Shown here: one piece after another, positions 21,560 through 33,804 of the stretch
Position numbering within the stretch: the stretch's first letter is position 1
How the letters are laid out: the number at the start of each line of letters is the position of its first letter
Source of the DNA: Nymphaea colorata
Taxonomy: Eukaryota; Streptophyta; Magnoliopsida; Nymphaeales; Nymphaeaceae
NCBI RefSeq assembly: GCF_008831285.2
Contig: NC_045138.2
Span: 33,017,934-33,081,933 of the forward strand
Length of the DNA: 64,000 nt
Reading direction: 5' to 3'
The notes under the pieces: generated by a model
Databases searched by the model: none
Told to the model about the DNA's origin: nothing
Seen by the model: the letters and a program-made list of their open reading frames with translations, nothing else
Translations under genes and position numbers: made by a program

Positions 21560-23860
21560 TCACTAACAATTTGGTGTGCAGCGCTGATCGATTTGCAACA
21601 ACTGAACTAATAAAAAGTAAAAAAGAAATAAGCAAATCAGAAACAAAGATTTGCGTTGAAAATGAAAAGAAATGCTCAACTTTTGAATCTTCTTAAAGTA
21701 GTGCCAACCTTTTTCTCATCGTGATGTTAATATAGTATCGTGAGTGTTTGTTGACCGTGTAATCGATTAATTTCAGCATGATTTGGATGTTTTGTACATC
21801 ATACAAGTTCGTAGTCTACGTGGTTAATTTATCCCTCCATTTCAAACACACGGCGTCCTCCAATTTAGCAAGTCGAGGTTACCAACAAATGTCGACACCA
21901 TTTTTCTTCTACCACGTACACACTCTTGCACCTCTTTCTCTTCTTGAAAGTTGAAACAAATGTCGACACTTTTTTTTTTTTTCTATCACGTACCAATCTT
22001 TTCAAGATTTTCACCCGTGATATTTTGGCGGTTTTAGGACTGCTTGCACTAGGTCTGGTATGCCTTCTTCTTCTCCGGTGACGGGCGTCGCCGCGTCGGC
22101 TCCGCCTCTCTCGGCGAGTTCACGGGGCTGGAGTTTCCTATCCTAAATCAGGGACTAATTTTTTTGGTTCAAGGCTGGGTTGTATGAATCACTGTATAAT
22201 TGATTCTTGATGTGGGCAGTGGAATTTTGGTGCTACTCATTGCACATTGTTGTCTGCGTGAGCAATTTATGTTTTCCAGAAGAACAGTAGAGTAAGATTG
22301 AGCTGTTTCTCTACGTGCATCACTAATCTGGAAGTATGAAATTGAGATTGAATGAGATTATGAAATTTACAGATCATCTAAAATGAGCTGGTTGCACTGT
22401 CGTGTCAAGAAAAAGTGAGACCAATTTTATAAATTGTGGACGCCATTTAAAAGATCATTGAAAACCACTCATTCATAAAAGATCTTCCAAATCGCTAAAA
22501 TTCATACTTGGGATCCAACCCTGCTGGGGGAGAAGCTCCCTCCTACCTCTTTTTAGCTGTAGCTAAAATCGTTAAAGTAAGCAGAGGATGAATTCGAAAC
22601 ATTCGGAAAACAATATTCAGGAATGTCTTTTTGTAAGTTTTAAGATCATCCGTCCTTATATTTATGTCTAAAACTATCATGGTAAGCCAAGATGAATTCA
22701 GAAAAGTTGGAAGAAGAAAGACGAACTGCCTGTAACCTCTCAACGTCGAATGGCTAGCTAGGAGAAAATGCTTTTCGATGATCATGGAGTAAGCTTAACC
22801 ACTTTTCGTAAATCAATGGGTATAAATAAAGCTTTTTCCATGGTTTTCAGTTTCTCTCTCATCTTCAAATCTTCGTGTTTCTTGCTTCTTGTTTTTCCAA
22901 AAGCTTTTCCAGTTTCTAATGGAATTTTACGGTGAGACCTGGCCATTTCTGGCCGTCTCCGGCACATCCAGGGTGTTACTTGTCATGTCCCAAACATGAG
23001 CTAAGATTGTTAAATACATGTCATATTTTGTTATTGATATATTATATTGTAGACATTGGACCTGAAACTGCGTGAACTGTGGAACACGACTCCAAGTGAT
23101 AGAGATGAGAAAATATTTTCAAAGCACAAACTAACATAAATCCCGAGCATAAAACCAATAGCTTGTACAAAGCAATCCTCTCCACTCCAACAAGTCATAC
23201 AACGACAGAGACTTACTGGAAAGTTTTATTAATGTTCTGATAAATTTCTGTTCTCGTTGCAATTGCTTGCTATGAAATAACAACCTTGATTAACATGAAA
23301 AAATCTGCATATATATTTAAACATACGATACCATGATAGATCTTGACGCCAGATCTATCCAACGTGAGAAAGTTATGTGCTTCAGGTTATTCAAACTCTA
23401 ATCTGAGACCGGATTCATTTTTTGTTTTATTCAGTGAGGATAAAAAGGAAAGTGATGATCCGGAACAGGATCTGAACCCGTCTATCTCTCCCACTGCCCC
23501 AAAATTAGTAGAACCATGGCAATGGAATCGGCACCATATCCGGTGGGGTCTGTCTCTCCTTGCACATTCGTGTCCGGCTGAGAACGGAGGGATGGCAGGC
23601 GTTTAGTTCGTTATCACGTCATTTCCTTCACTTTCTCTCTCCTTCCCCTCCATCACCACCCACCATTGGGAGAGAGAGAGGAAGGGGGAGGGGGAGGGGG
23701 AGAGAAGAGAGGAGGAGATTTCTCTTTCATCCCACCTTCAACCTTCTCCACCAGGCCACCCCCACCTGCATTGTCGCATTGTCTTCTGTTTCCTTTTCGT
23801 CTTTTCCATTTCTATTGGCTGGGCTAACACCACCACCATCATTTTTTTCAACAACTTGCC
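21560..23860. other. Intergenic, no gene recognised
   Basis: AT-rich sequence with a small GC-rich island near 22065-22135. A GGGA/GAGG purine tract at 23675-23720 lies in the 5' flank of the DUF1223 gene. Confidence 0.45.
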
Positions 23861-23864
23861 GACG

Positions 23865-25399
23865 ATGGCGGCGAAGCTGTTCTCTGCATGCTTCGGCCGC
23901 AAAGGTTGCAGAAAGGATTCATCGGACAATGCGGCTAAGGTCCACACGGCCAATGCTCAGGACCCTGCATCAGGGGAGGAGCAGAGGAAAGGAGGTTCGG
24001 TGTTGGTGGAGCTGTTCACCTCTCAAGGCTGTGCCACTTCGCCGGAGGCCGAGCTCCTGATCTCACGGCTCGGCCGCGGGGAATTGCCGGACGATGCACC
24101 TCCGGTGATCATCCTGGCATACCACGTTGAGTACTGGGACTATCTGGGATGGAAAGACCCCTTCGGGTCGATGTTGTGGACTGCCCGGCAGAAGGCGTAC
24201 GTCGAGGCACTGCAGCAGGACACGATCTATACGCCGCAGGTGGTGGTGCAGGGCCGGGCTGAGTGCTTCGGCACCAACGAAGAGGCTCTCTTGGCAGAGA
24301 TCAGCAAAGCACAGCAGTTTTCCGGCCCGACAATGCAGGTTAGTACTTCGTTATCAAGGAAAAGAATTTTACAATGCAAATGATCTCAAGAATTAAGCGG
24401 ATGTTTCCCATGAGAGAGCGCGTCCGAGTTTTGGTTCAAGCCTATCTTTGAAGCAACAGTAAAACAATGACCTTCAAGGGAAATGTTGTCCAGTGACCAA
24501 AATTTTCAATGGGAGATTATTGTCCAGGAAAACCAGGCCGGATCAGGAAAAGTCAGGAAATATGGCTCATCATATTATGGCCCGGATTTTGTTGGAAATA
24601 GATATAGATCCCCTGTTTAAAGCAAAAACAGCTGGTTCTGAAAATCGTGTGCTAGAAAAAGGTTTCTCTAAGCGTTGCTCTCTAGGTTTTCCCTATCAAT
24701 ATTCTTCCCATTTTCCAAACGTGGCCTGATATGATACGTTTTTATCAGGAGAAAATGTCTTAAAGAAAGAAGCCCTCTCTATGAGGACAAAATGGGATTC
24801 GATCATCTACCATCTTGTTCTTTTTTTGAAAGAGACAAACAGGCAGGACCGATTCCATATTTCCAATACCTAATGTTCTGAATGAAGATTACATCTATGT
24901 GACTGGCATGGTTTGCTTGCGAACATTTTGTGATCGAACGTACACCAAGAAATTAGAATTTAGCGGATGTTTTAAGAGATGACAAGAACTGCATGTCTTT
25001 TAGAACTAATCGAAAGGTAACTGTGAAAAATCTGAACAGGCGACCTTCGAGAGGAAAACACCTGAAACCCTGCAAGTCTCTCTGAGTGGTGCGCTGAGGA
25101 CGAAGGTGGACGGGAAGGGTATGGACATCATGGTAGCTCTGTATGAGAATGGGCTGGTGACGGAGGTTTCAAGTGGCGAGAACAAGGGGCAGGTTATGAA
25201 GAACGATTTCGTCGTTAGGGTGCTAGAGAAGATGTGCACCGTCCGCGATGTTTCGGCGAAGAAGACGGTGTCGGGAACGGTGAACTTCAACCTATGGGAC
25301 GGATTTGATAGCAGCAAATGCGGCATTGTGGTTTTCCTGCAGAATCCTTCCATGCAGAACTTTGGGTGTCAGCAATTCCAGCTTCCCGATGACCTCTGA
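23865..25399 (+). CDS. DUF1223 family protein, two exons, 277 aa
   Basis: Exon 1 is 23865-24338 (158 codons), starting at the ATG of MAAKLFSACFGRKGC. The 701-bp intron has donor CAG/GTTAGT and acceptor GAACAG, phase 0. Exon 2 is 25040-25399 (119 codons plus TGA). DUF1223 proteins have a thioredoxin-like fold and occur in bacteria and plants; their reaction is not established. The signature here is VLVELFTSQGCATSPEAE, in which the first Cys of the bacterial CxxC is kept (Cys56) and the second is Ser. HVEYWDYLGWKDPF (87-100) and TPQVVVQGR (123-131) follow. The N-terminal 40 residues are Cys/Lys/Ser-rich and not conserved. No signal peptide is obvious. The gene looks intact, with length and architecture normal for the plant family. 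Confidence 0.9.
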
Positions 25400-27285
25400 C
25401 TGAGTAACAATGCCATCACCAGATCTTCTTCCATTTTCTTGGTGTCTCATTTCTTACTGAAGACTTGCTTGTTAGGCCTCCTGATTGTAGATGTGAGTGT
25501 TTGAGAGTGCGTTGCGCGTTTTACTTGTTCAGAGATTGCTAGGGAAAGGAGTCCTGTTTTTATGCTCCCCTTTAAATTCTATATTTGACTTGATTACTTT
25601 TCTTTCTGGTGCATGTCTTATAAAACAAAAACAAGAACAGAGCATTATCATCCCCTGGTCTTATCAACTATATAAAATTATAAATTGTTGGAGAAAAGAA
25701 AAATGGCATAATCACATCTCCAGTCTGGGGGTGCAAAGTGGTCCGAATTCGCAGGCCATGTTCAGTCAAATGTAATGTCGTGGTCATCCTGTGACTCGGA
25801 TATCACTTGTAGTTTTGATGCATTCCTCACCTCAGTTTGGCATATTACTGGATCTTCTTATTCTGCATTTTTTTTTTTATTATCTTTGCCATATCCAAAA
25901 TCCGGTCGGCTAGAACAGTAACTGAGAGAATTCAATACCGTAGAGACTGAAATTGTTCCCGGATCTAGAATATTATGATGGCAACAGATCAAACCCGAGG
26001 TTAGGACTATGAGACAATTAACTGTACCTCCATAATATTTTGATAAGCACAAAAATGCGAAAGGATGATACTCATATATTGGTCACAAAGATAACATAGA
26101 ATCTCCAAGGTAAAGACCGGATAAGCATCAAATCATTTTTTAAGTCAGATCCAACGTCTTTATCGTTAGCTAGTATGATCCGATCATTCCCAACGCAAGT
26201 GACGGGGACCAACTGAACAGTGTTCAGAAAAAAGAAAAGAAAGCCCACACTATTAATGCTCATAAAAAGAGACCTGCCACCTCCAAAAAAAATGAACCAC
26301 TAAAATTTTAAATCTCTTTAAAAATGTGGTTTAAGAAGAGAACTGTTTTAATATACTTTGTTAACGAAGATATAATATTATATGCAGAATTACACCTTGT
26401 TTGGATACCCACAATTATGAAGAGTCAATCTCAGACTACGTCTTTGGTTGTGGATAAGGCTTCAGACTCTGACACTGTGACGCTTGTAAGAGAGGCTGAC
26501 CAACAATCACCCCTCGAATATTACTTTCTATTGTTTGAGATTGCTCGATTGATCTATGACCCTTAGTTTGTCCCTTATACCAACTCATGTTGATACCATC
26601 GGTCAAATATAAATAAATTGATGTTAAACAAGTTCAACTATATATTTGGTTTACAACTATTAATGATGGTACATTGCCAACTTTACTTTTTTTTTTCATA
26701 TATTCTAATTATTCTCTAAATACAAAAATTCAAATCGATAGGGGTTGGAAAAGGCAAATCGCGTGATTACTGTGCATTATTTCCATGGATCTGCAGATAT
26801 TAGGTACTGGCAACACTGACTTACAGGACTGCAGGTCGAATGCTTTGAAGATGGGGGACATGTAAAACACATAAGATCGGAATCTCACAAGCAAATAAAA
26901 AACAATTCAAGAAATTGGATTTGATCAGAAGTATTCACAACGATCCCAATTTACAGCCTCAACGCTCGCAATATACAAAGGAAAAGATACACAAAATTTA
27001 CACCGATTCGAAGATTCTTTTCGACCCCAGTGATCAGAGTTCACGCTGAATGGAGATGATTCGACCCCATCCAATCGCTTCCCCACATCCTCCCAAGGGT
27101 AAAATCAAAATGTTCCCTTCTCGAAGCTCCCAAATTGCTCACAGCTCGCCGGAATATTCCTTCACCCGGTTGGTGGATTCCGACTAGCAAGAAAGCTCGT
27201 TGTCATGCTCTCATGTTTTCGTGGGAGAGCTTCAGGTTGACAAAAAATGGTCTTTGGGTTGGAACAGAAACCAGACAGGGTCCGG
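25400..27285. other. Intergenic, no gene recognised
   Basis: Contains the 3' flank of the DUF1223 gene and the 3' flank of the first WIP gene. Short open frames have no recognisable motif. Confidence 0.5.
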
Positions 27286-27558
27286 TTAGTTGGGACCCCA
27301 ACAGCTCATGTAAATCGCCTTCCGAAGCGACTCGTCCGCCAGCATCCTCCTCACCTCGGCGTTTCGGCTCCCTCTGACCTCGCCGGCGGCGTGCCCAGAT
27401 CCGGCCGGGGGGAGTCCGTCATCGACCGAGGCCGATTTGGCTGGCCCGAGGTCCATGGATCGGAAGGTGAAGTTGCATCTCAGCCCCGGGTCAGTCTGCC
27501 CCTGCTGCATCAATGCCAATCCCGCAGCCATGCACATTCTACCCATGTTGCCCACCAT
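27286..27558 (-). CDS. Wound-induced polypeptide (DUF3774/WIP), copy 1, 90 aa
   Basis: Single-exon small protein of the plant DUF3774 family, whose members are induced by wounding and linked to defence signalling. The N-terminal Ala/Met-rich helix MCMAAGLALMQQG (8-20) is followed by CNFTFRSM (28-35), which matches the CRWNYTMRS-type segment of classical WIPs. The C-terminus is ADESLRKAIYMSCWGPN, the family signature (ESLRK 76-80, CWGPN 86-90). The start is the first ATG of the frame. It lies 1.0 kb from copy 2, in the same orientation. TATAAGAT on the minus strand at 27663-27670 is about 105 bp upstream, followed further up by the AAACCG/GTGGTTTT module. The middle (36-66) is Gly/Ala-rich and variable. 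Confidence 0.9.
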   Translation of the reverse strand: MVGNMGRMCMAAGLALMQQGQTDPGLRCNFTFRSMDLGPAKSASVDDGLPPAGSGHAAGEVRGSRNAEVRRMLADESLRKAIYMSCWGPN

Positions 27559-27679
27559 TTCTTGGCCGGAATGTTAGCCGGAAGCCGGTGAATGGTGTCG
27601 GGTTACGGCGGCCCAAAACTGGAAGACGGCCTGGAGAGGCGAAAAGTGAGGGGTGAGGGCAAATCTTATAGGGAAGCTC

Positions 27680-27733
27680 AGCGGTTTGTTTCGAGAAACC
27701 GCTTTTGGAAACCGGTGGTTTTGCAGTAACTGG
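27680..27733. promoter_or_regulatory. WIP promoter inverted-repeat module, copy 1
   Basis: Contains GCGGTTT...AAACCGC (inverted arms at 27681-27702), then TTTTGGAAACCGGTGGTTTTGC. It lies about 120-175 bp upstream of the first WIP start. Comparable modules occur upstream of other WIP genes in this window. The binding factor is unknown. Confidence 0.5.
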
Positions 27734-27739
27734 TGGGCG

Positions 27740-28595
27740 GGTCTTGGGAGGATGAGGTTGTCCGGAGGAATCTGAGTGGTAAAGTTTTTCCCCTCTGCTA
27801 ATAGAATTCCAACACCTGTCCAGCGTGGGACCCGGCCGCTGGACTCGAGCCGTTTTATGCACATGAGGCTTATTATTTGGGGTTGGAGTCCGGGGGAAGT
27901 GGGGCCCACTCGGTCGGAAATAGGGAGACGAGACCAGCGGTTCGGGTGTCACCATACATGGACTCAGATCCGATCCAGGTTTGTTCAGCGAAGGAGGTTT
28001 GAGTTTCTGATTGGATCCACGAAGTCCAAAAGTGTCGGGACTTTTTGGTACTTTTCAGCTTTTTAGATAAAATTGTCATTTAAGATTTTCTTTTTTTCCA
28101 CTTTACCAATTTCGCCCATATTGGGGAGTTCTTGTTTTCCCTCATGTTAACTTCAATCCAACACACCGTCAAACCGAATCAGACTTGAGCAAATTGTGCA
28201 TGGAGAATAGATGCACCGTTTACAAGCGTATTATTTACCACAGACAGCTAGCTATCGAATCCTTAAGGATTGACTTAAAAGTATATGCAAACAATGAACG
28301 AGTATTTCTCTAGTTAACTTTGCTTTTTGGGCCTTACAATCATGGGAAAATACAGTCATAATCTGTCTCACCCTGCGCGAGTGACAGAATTGGAGCAACC
28401 ACCTGCATCATCCTTCACTCTCCATGGACAGCAATGGTGGTACACTTCAAGGGCTCATAACGTCCACATGACCGGGAACAGATGGGATTCATGGCTCATG
28501 CTCCGTTTGGCTTTGTCCAATTCACGGTCTCTTCTCCGCAAATTAGTTACGAGCGGGGTTGAGACTGGTGCTTCAACTTCATCCATGTCTGCCCT
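27740..28595. other. Intergenic between WIP copies 1 and 2
   Basis: Upstream flank of copy 1 and 3' flank of copy 2. Open frames on both strands here are unsupported. Confidence 0.5.
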
Positions 28596-28835
28596 TCAAT
28601 TGGGTCCCCAGCAGCTAAGGTATACAACTGTTCGCATCGACTCCTCGCCGCCAATTCTGCCCTTTGCCGGAGGATGGCCGGAGACGGGAGACGCCTGTCG
28701 CGAACCTCGCAGCGGCCTCGTCGCCCTCCATTGTGTGGCTTTGAGTGTAGAAGTTGGTTTCACAGTCTGGTACTTCAACCCTAATGCTGCTCCGACGCCA
28801 GCAGCTGCTATCCAAGCTTTCTTGGCATACTTCAT
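28596..28835 (-). CDS. Wound-induced polypeptide (DUF3774/WIP), copy 2, 79 aa
   Basis: Shortest member of the cluster. It starts MKYAKKAWIAAAGVGAALGL, an Ala/Gly-rich helix like that of rice-type WIPs, and ends EESMRTVVYLSCWGPN (CWGPN at 75-79). The ESLRK block has become ESMRT. The central part (35-63) is rich in Arg, Ser and Pro. A TATATAAA on the minus strand ends only about 5 bp before the ATG. Either this is not the working TATA box, or the annotated start is used with an exceptionally short leader. A long opposite-strand frame at 28327-28941 is its shadow. The classical WIP context, tandem with copy 1, supports the call. Confidence 0.85.
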   Translation of the reverse strand: MKYAKKAWIAAAGVGAALGLKYQTVKPTSTLKATQWRATRPLRGSRQASPVSGHPPAKGRIGGEESMRTVVYLSCWGPN

Positions 28836-29250
28836 TGCTTTATATATGCTTCAGTACACGGAAGTTGGAGTTGGCCACGATTTGAAGCCAAAAGTAAAGA
28901 AATTCCGTGTTGGGTCACCTACGTTAATACGAAGGACATGACTTGCAGGATGAATCCTCAGCTACATGCATGGCAGGCAAAGACCAGGGAGATGAAGTCT
29001 TCGATCTGGAGTGCACTTTCTCTGCGTAAGAAACAACAAAAAGAAGAAAAAAGAAGGTGGTAATCAAGAAAATTTTCCTTATGAACCATTTAATCCGACT
29101 GTGACCAAGATTATTGGCTGTGCAGGGCCAAGAGGCTCAATCTCTCTCATTCTTGAACTAATGAAAGGAGAGATCTTCAAACCCAAAGTTCATGAATGAT
29201 AGGAACGCATACTGTATTATAGGACACTGGGATTAAATAACAGTTGGAAG

Positions 29251-29320
29251 ATGGTGGTTTTGGCGCTGGTGGTATTGCTGCTTTGGAACATGGAACATGG
29301 TTTTGGAAAACCACCGGCCA
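29251..29320. promoter_or_regulatory. WIP promoter module, copy 2 (distant)
   Basis: Contains GGTGGTTTTGG, a GCTGGTGG block and the palindrome GGTTTTGGAAAACC (29299-29312) followed by ACCGG. It is more than 400 bp upstream of WIP copy 2, further than in the other genes. Confidence 0.4.
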
Positions 29321-29329
29321 AAACGGTGT

Positions 29330-31220
29330 TCGCCATGAATAAGGGAAAAAGGGAAGATGTGGATGGACAGTCTTTTCATTTGTGATTCTTTTCCCTATCT
29401 TTTATTTCTCTTTTGGTTTTTTTTTTTCAAATTTAAGCTTGAGTTATAGGTAATTACCATGCACATTCCCTTGCGATTTCATAAACTATCCTTAGTTTAA
29501 ACTTACACCATTTTAGTTGACAAATATTTGACCCGAAAATAACTAATTTCACACTTGAACAAACGTGTAGGATATATATATATATATGGCTTATTAATTA
29601 GAACGAAGTTGAAAAATAACTCTCTTTTTCTTTTTGCGCCATCCACTTGCGTTTTGTGTGATCTGATTATTATAACTTGTGGCTCATTTTGTTTGGGGTT
29701 TTTGTCAACACCCGGTGACATACTTCCCCACTTCATGCAATGCATGTAACAAAGGTTTGTGAGAGACGCAGTTGGGTCCCCATGAATGAGATAGCAACGT
29801 TACGCCGTTGTATATGTCCATTTTCCAGCATCAGTTGATCCATCGGTAGAGAAGTAAACGGGTCTGGTTAGGGTCTGAGGTATTTATTCACCTTAATTTC
29901 TCTAATTATCAGATATAATTAATCAATTAACTAATAACAAAATTAGCGTATTTTTTAAATTAAAAAAAATACTATTAGATGCAAAATCTTGAACTGGATA
30001 CACGTTCATTATTTGGTAGTCTCTGATTTAAAATTCTTAGGATTTGAAAACTGTGGATTTAAGAGACTCATAGTTTAACCCTGATTACAAAAAACTTGCC
30101 TCATGCCCTCCTTGATGCGTCCCCTAGTTCATTGGTGACTTGAAAAAATAATCCTTTCAAACCAAAATATGTATTGCGAAAATTATAATTGTCGTCAGCG
30201 CTTTACGTCGAGAACTGCTTTTCTTCACCGTTATGAATTGTAGGCCCAGGTTCCTTTCTCTCCCTTTCTGCATTTAATAAATGAATTTGAGAATCCATTT
30301 TCCCATGGAAATACTTGTTTTCAGCACAGCAACGTTGAAGACAACCCAAGAAATGCATTAGTCTGAAGCAAATTTTCACGAGGAACTGCTGAACATGACG
30401 TCCCTTTTTCCCAGGACATGAACGATCAATCAAACACCCAGCCGTTACGATGGAAATGTTCGACGCTGAGTCTCTCACGAAAGAGGCTGAAACAGTTGTT
30501 CACTTTCTTCATTGAGTGTGACTGTCGATCTTTTAGTATCCGATCGTTTCATGTAATTTTCGCAGGAAACTGTCGATTTGACATTCTCTTTCTCACCATA
30601 TGCTAAACAGACACCCAATCACCATGGTTGGAAAAGTCCCATCATACGACAAATGCAGGCCTTCTTAGTTCATTATAGCCACCGGTAGGATCTCTCTCTC
30701 TCTCTCTCTCCCTCTCTCTCCCTCTCTCTAAAATCTAAGTCTAGAATTTAAGTTGCCTTCTTCAATGCAGATCTGCCCAGTGTTCAATATAAACTAATGT
30801 TGTTAATGATATTCATGACCGAACAAAATTTCAATTTGCAATCTAAGAAGCGAGGTTATCAAACTCCCAATTTCAGGAACTGAAGTGCTAAAAAACTGAT
30901 GGATAGGCAAGTTTCGTTTCATTTTTGGCTGCACCGATCCAATTCGAACCCACGTCTGATGAATGTATTACAAACTGTCTCATCTGGGGTCGGCCCTTTC
31001 TGCTTTCCTCCTGATCATCCCCTGCTATCCACCGAAAACTAATCACAAACATCTATCCGCAACTTCACTTCATCTCATTGACGCTAATTACCGTTCTGGC
31101 GTTCCATTTTGTGGACGGGGCAAAAGAACGCAAGGAATCCAGATTCCAAACGACAAGTGGAGATAGATAGAACGGCCATTAATTGAAGCGAAACGTTGAC
31201 ATGGAAAACAGGGTGACTGC
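29330..31220. other. Intergenic; CT microsatellite at 30689-30729
   Basis: AT-rich sequence with an (AT)n run at 29573-29588 and a (CT)n run at 30689-30729. No gene recognised. Confidence 0.5.
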
Positions 31221-31223
31221 TGA

Positions 31224-31729
31224 TCAATGGTAATCACGAGAAATCTTTTCTATGAACCGATTCATTGCCCATGGAGGCTTTAATTTGGAAGATATGTGAC
31301 AAGAACTATAAAGAGGATCACGTGCTACCGGGCCACGCAAATTGACGATGAATGATGATGGCAGTACGTCAACATCTGAAAGAGCTCCCATATTCATCCG
31401 CAGTCGTGTATCTCTAAGGCAATCATAATAAGACTGAAGGAAATGGTGTGATCGTGCATCATTCAGCAGGACATCCATCATGTTTTGTCCCTTTCTTTCA
31501 CCTGAAGTTTCCGTGGAAATGCACTCAAACCAATGCACTTTCTTGGGCGCATAACTGCAAGGGGCAGCCCTGCTTTAGTCTCGTCGTCTTCCTGCACTGG
31601 CTGCTGTGAACAAGAAAGCACAATTGAAGTCAGTGCAACCATGGAGAACATGGTGTGTTTTAGCTTCTTGGTGCCATCATCCCCAGCTCGAGTAGCTGGG
31701 TGCGAACAATTCGTGTAATCTGCTGCCAA
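31224..31729 (-). other. Unrecognised open frames, possible small gene
   Basis: Two overlapping minus-strand frames. The upstream one (31729-31478) includes FSMVALTSIVLSCSQ, hydrophobic enough for a signal peptide, followed by QPVQEDDETKAGLPLAV. The downstream one (31538-31224) reads VLLNDARSHHFLQSYYDCLR and later MGALSDVDVLPSSFIVNLRG. Both have protein-like composition. A TTCACAG acceptor-like site and a CAG/GTGAAA donor-like site fall between them, so a spliced gene is possible. I recognise no family; chance open frames are equally likely. Confidence 0.2.
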
Positions 31730-33370
31730 ATCCTTTCTCAGAAAAAACTATCGTCTCCTTTCAGTTCTTCTGAGATGGGCAGTCATTAGGAATCAGTGTT
31801 CGATGTAGGCAGCCAGCAGTCCCTTAATTTCTCCCCCTCAAGACTCTTAGTTGGTCGTTTGGATCAAGCTGAACAATAAATTTTAACATGGAGTTATTCA
31901 GAAGGGTCGATTGGGTGTGATTCAGGTTTGGTAAGATTGGACGTTTACATGGAACATTCTAATAAAAGTTCCTGCATTCATGTCAGATATATCTCGATCT
32001 ACATGTCAATGTTAACCGATTAGATGATGACGAGCATACATGGTGGCATGTTTAGTTTGATGAAAACAATATAGAGCAATCACAGCCCTCGAGGGGTTAT
32101 ACATGAAGTCAGGAATGATGACAGGGATGACAAAGGACCCCCTCCTGGCTTTGCAAAATGGTTCCCATAAGCAGAACTGATAAAAGGGGAACATGCGCAT
32201 GCCTTGCTTTCTTGACACATAATTGAACATGCTGATGCCTGAAGCTAAAAAGCTTCTGCTCTTTGGGAAAAGAGTGTGCTCTTTTTATGCAAACTCGGTG
32301 GTCGATATCAAAATGTTGTAAAAGAAACCATGATCACTTTACAGTGCAATTTGTGGTATATCCTTCAACTGTTCTCCTTTTCTTTTTCACAGCACTTACT
32401 TCTGGAGTTAAGATTGTTCTTTAATAGAATTGCTAAATAGGTTTCGTAAGTTTATACTAGTATAGAAAAGAATCATGCATTAATGCTAAAGGACCGTTAA
32501 AGTAAGAAAGATGAAACAGTTTTTCTCGTTTCTGTACTTGCACCTTTTCTTTTCAAAATTTTGTGAAGCTTAACATAATCAGAAAGCAGTGCTTAAAATT
32601 GATAGGAGATCAAGAAGCTTAATTGGCAAACAATAACAAACCTGAATAAGAACAATCTTAACTCCAGAACATCGAGCATCACAGCAAAAGCCATAAGATT
32701 TCTGCTCCCAAGTCTTCCTTTTTCTGGAAAAATTTTAACTGAGTGAAAAGGAATCAGTACTGATGGCCACTTTATTCAATTTAAAAACCAACTTGACAGC
32801 AACAGCTTAATGGATCAGCAATTAATTGGTCAATAAGTTTAATTATTTGATATGCGGAAGATATGCATGCGCTACAAAAATTATCGGGTAAGCCCATAGT
32901 TTGAAATCTCGTTTTCGAGCCTCTTTGTCATGTTTCATGAACAATTCCGACTCGAAAGCACGGGTTCTTCGGAAGGACTTATCCAACTTAGAGGATTTTT
33001 GATAAGAAAAACTTCGCATGATCCAAAAATGCCATATTATTAGTTTAGGAAACTTGATGTAATTATGTATGTTCTTCCTAGAACCATCCATCAAATGTTA
33101 AACATGGTGCTCTTCTTCGAACATGTGTGCTAAAGACAATATTTTTCTTGCTAAAGACCCCTATGCTTTTGGAAGTCAGGTCTTTAATGTGGTCTAGCCG
33201 GTGGCAGAGCTAGGAAGTTTTTGTCCTGGGTAACAAACTATAGTTTCAAAAATTTAATAGGGTATTGTTAACCTACCTGTGAATACATTCGATGCTTTTA
33301 ACACAAATTGGATATGAGGGCTATTTATGTCGAATCTGGGTCTACCTTTCTTGCATAATCTTTCAGATTT
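31730..33370. other. Intergenic, nothing recognised
   Basis: AT-rich; short minus-strand frames at 32012-32230 and 32843-33094 carry no recognisable motif. Sequence near 33195-33240 (GGTGGCAGAGCTAGG) resembles ends of common plant non-autonomous transposons. Confidence 0.4.
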
Positions 33371-33371
33371 T

Positions 33372-33803
33372 TAGGGATGTCAATGGATAATACTCCGATT
33401 TATCATATGTTTACGTATTAGGGTTCAAATTCGGATTCAAATGCGATCGAGAAAAAGTTTATATCATATCCAAATCTGAAATTTTAAATTCTCAATCTGA
33501 ATTTGCCTTTTATTTCACATTTGAATCTGAATCTGAATCTGATTTTGAAATAAGCACCAACAAATCCCAACCAGTCTATGATATGGTCTAATTGATATTG
33601 GATATAGGATTTAAAAGTAAGTTTAAATCTAAATCAGAACATTTACTTAAAACCAAATCTAAATCCGAACCGACCGGACATCGTTTCTTGAGTTTGAAAT
33701 CGATCTGGTTTTTTAATGGAACTTTAAATCTTTCTCCATACATGACATAAGCATTCCGGCCAGTTATCGGAACAAAATCAAATCTAATCCATTGACATCC
33801 CTA
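33372..33803. mobile_element. MITE-like element with 15-bp terminal inverted repeats
   Basis: The left end reads TAGGGATGTCAATGG and the right end is its exact reverse complement, CCATTGACATCCCTA. The 432-bp interior is AT-rich with repeated AAATC(T/C)GAA-type units and encodes nothing. The flanking 8 bp on the two sides do not match, so the target duplication is lost or the boundaries are imperfect. The ends and size fit a hAT-type MITE. Confidence 0.7.
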
Positions 33804-33804
33804 C

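Noticed and set aside
27539-27955. Minus-strand frames of 111 and 138 aa upstream of WIP copy 1
   Set aside because: They cover the promoter with its TATA box and inverted-repeat module and have no recognisable motif.
28327-28941. 204-aa plus-strand open frame
   Set aside because: It lies opposite WIP copy 2, whose CWGPN ending and family alignment make the minus strand the coding one.
29760-29800. Possible eighth WIP C-terminus (a WGPN-coding stretch on the minus strand)
   Set aside because: The upstream frame has a stop, no family blocks precede it, and there is no stop codon after WGPN.
30925-30960. tRNA gene suggested by GGTTCGAAT on the minus strand
   Set aside because: The B-box match is incomplete and no cloverleaf is visible.
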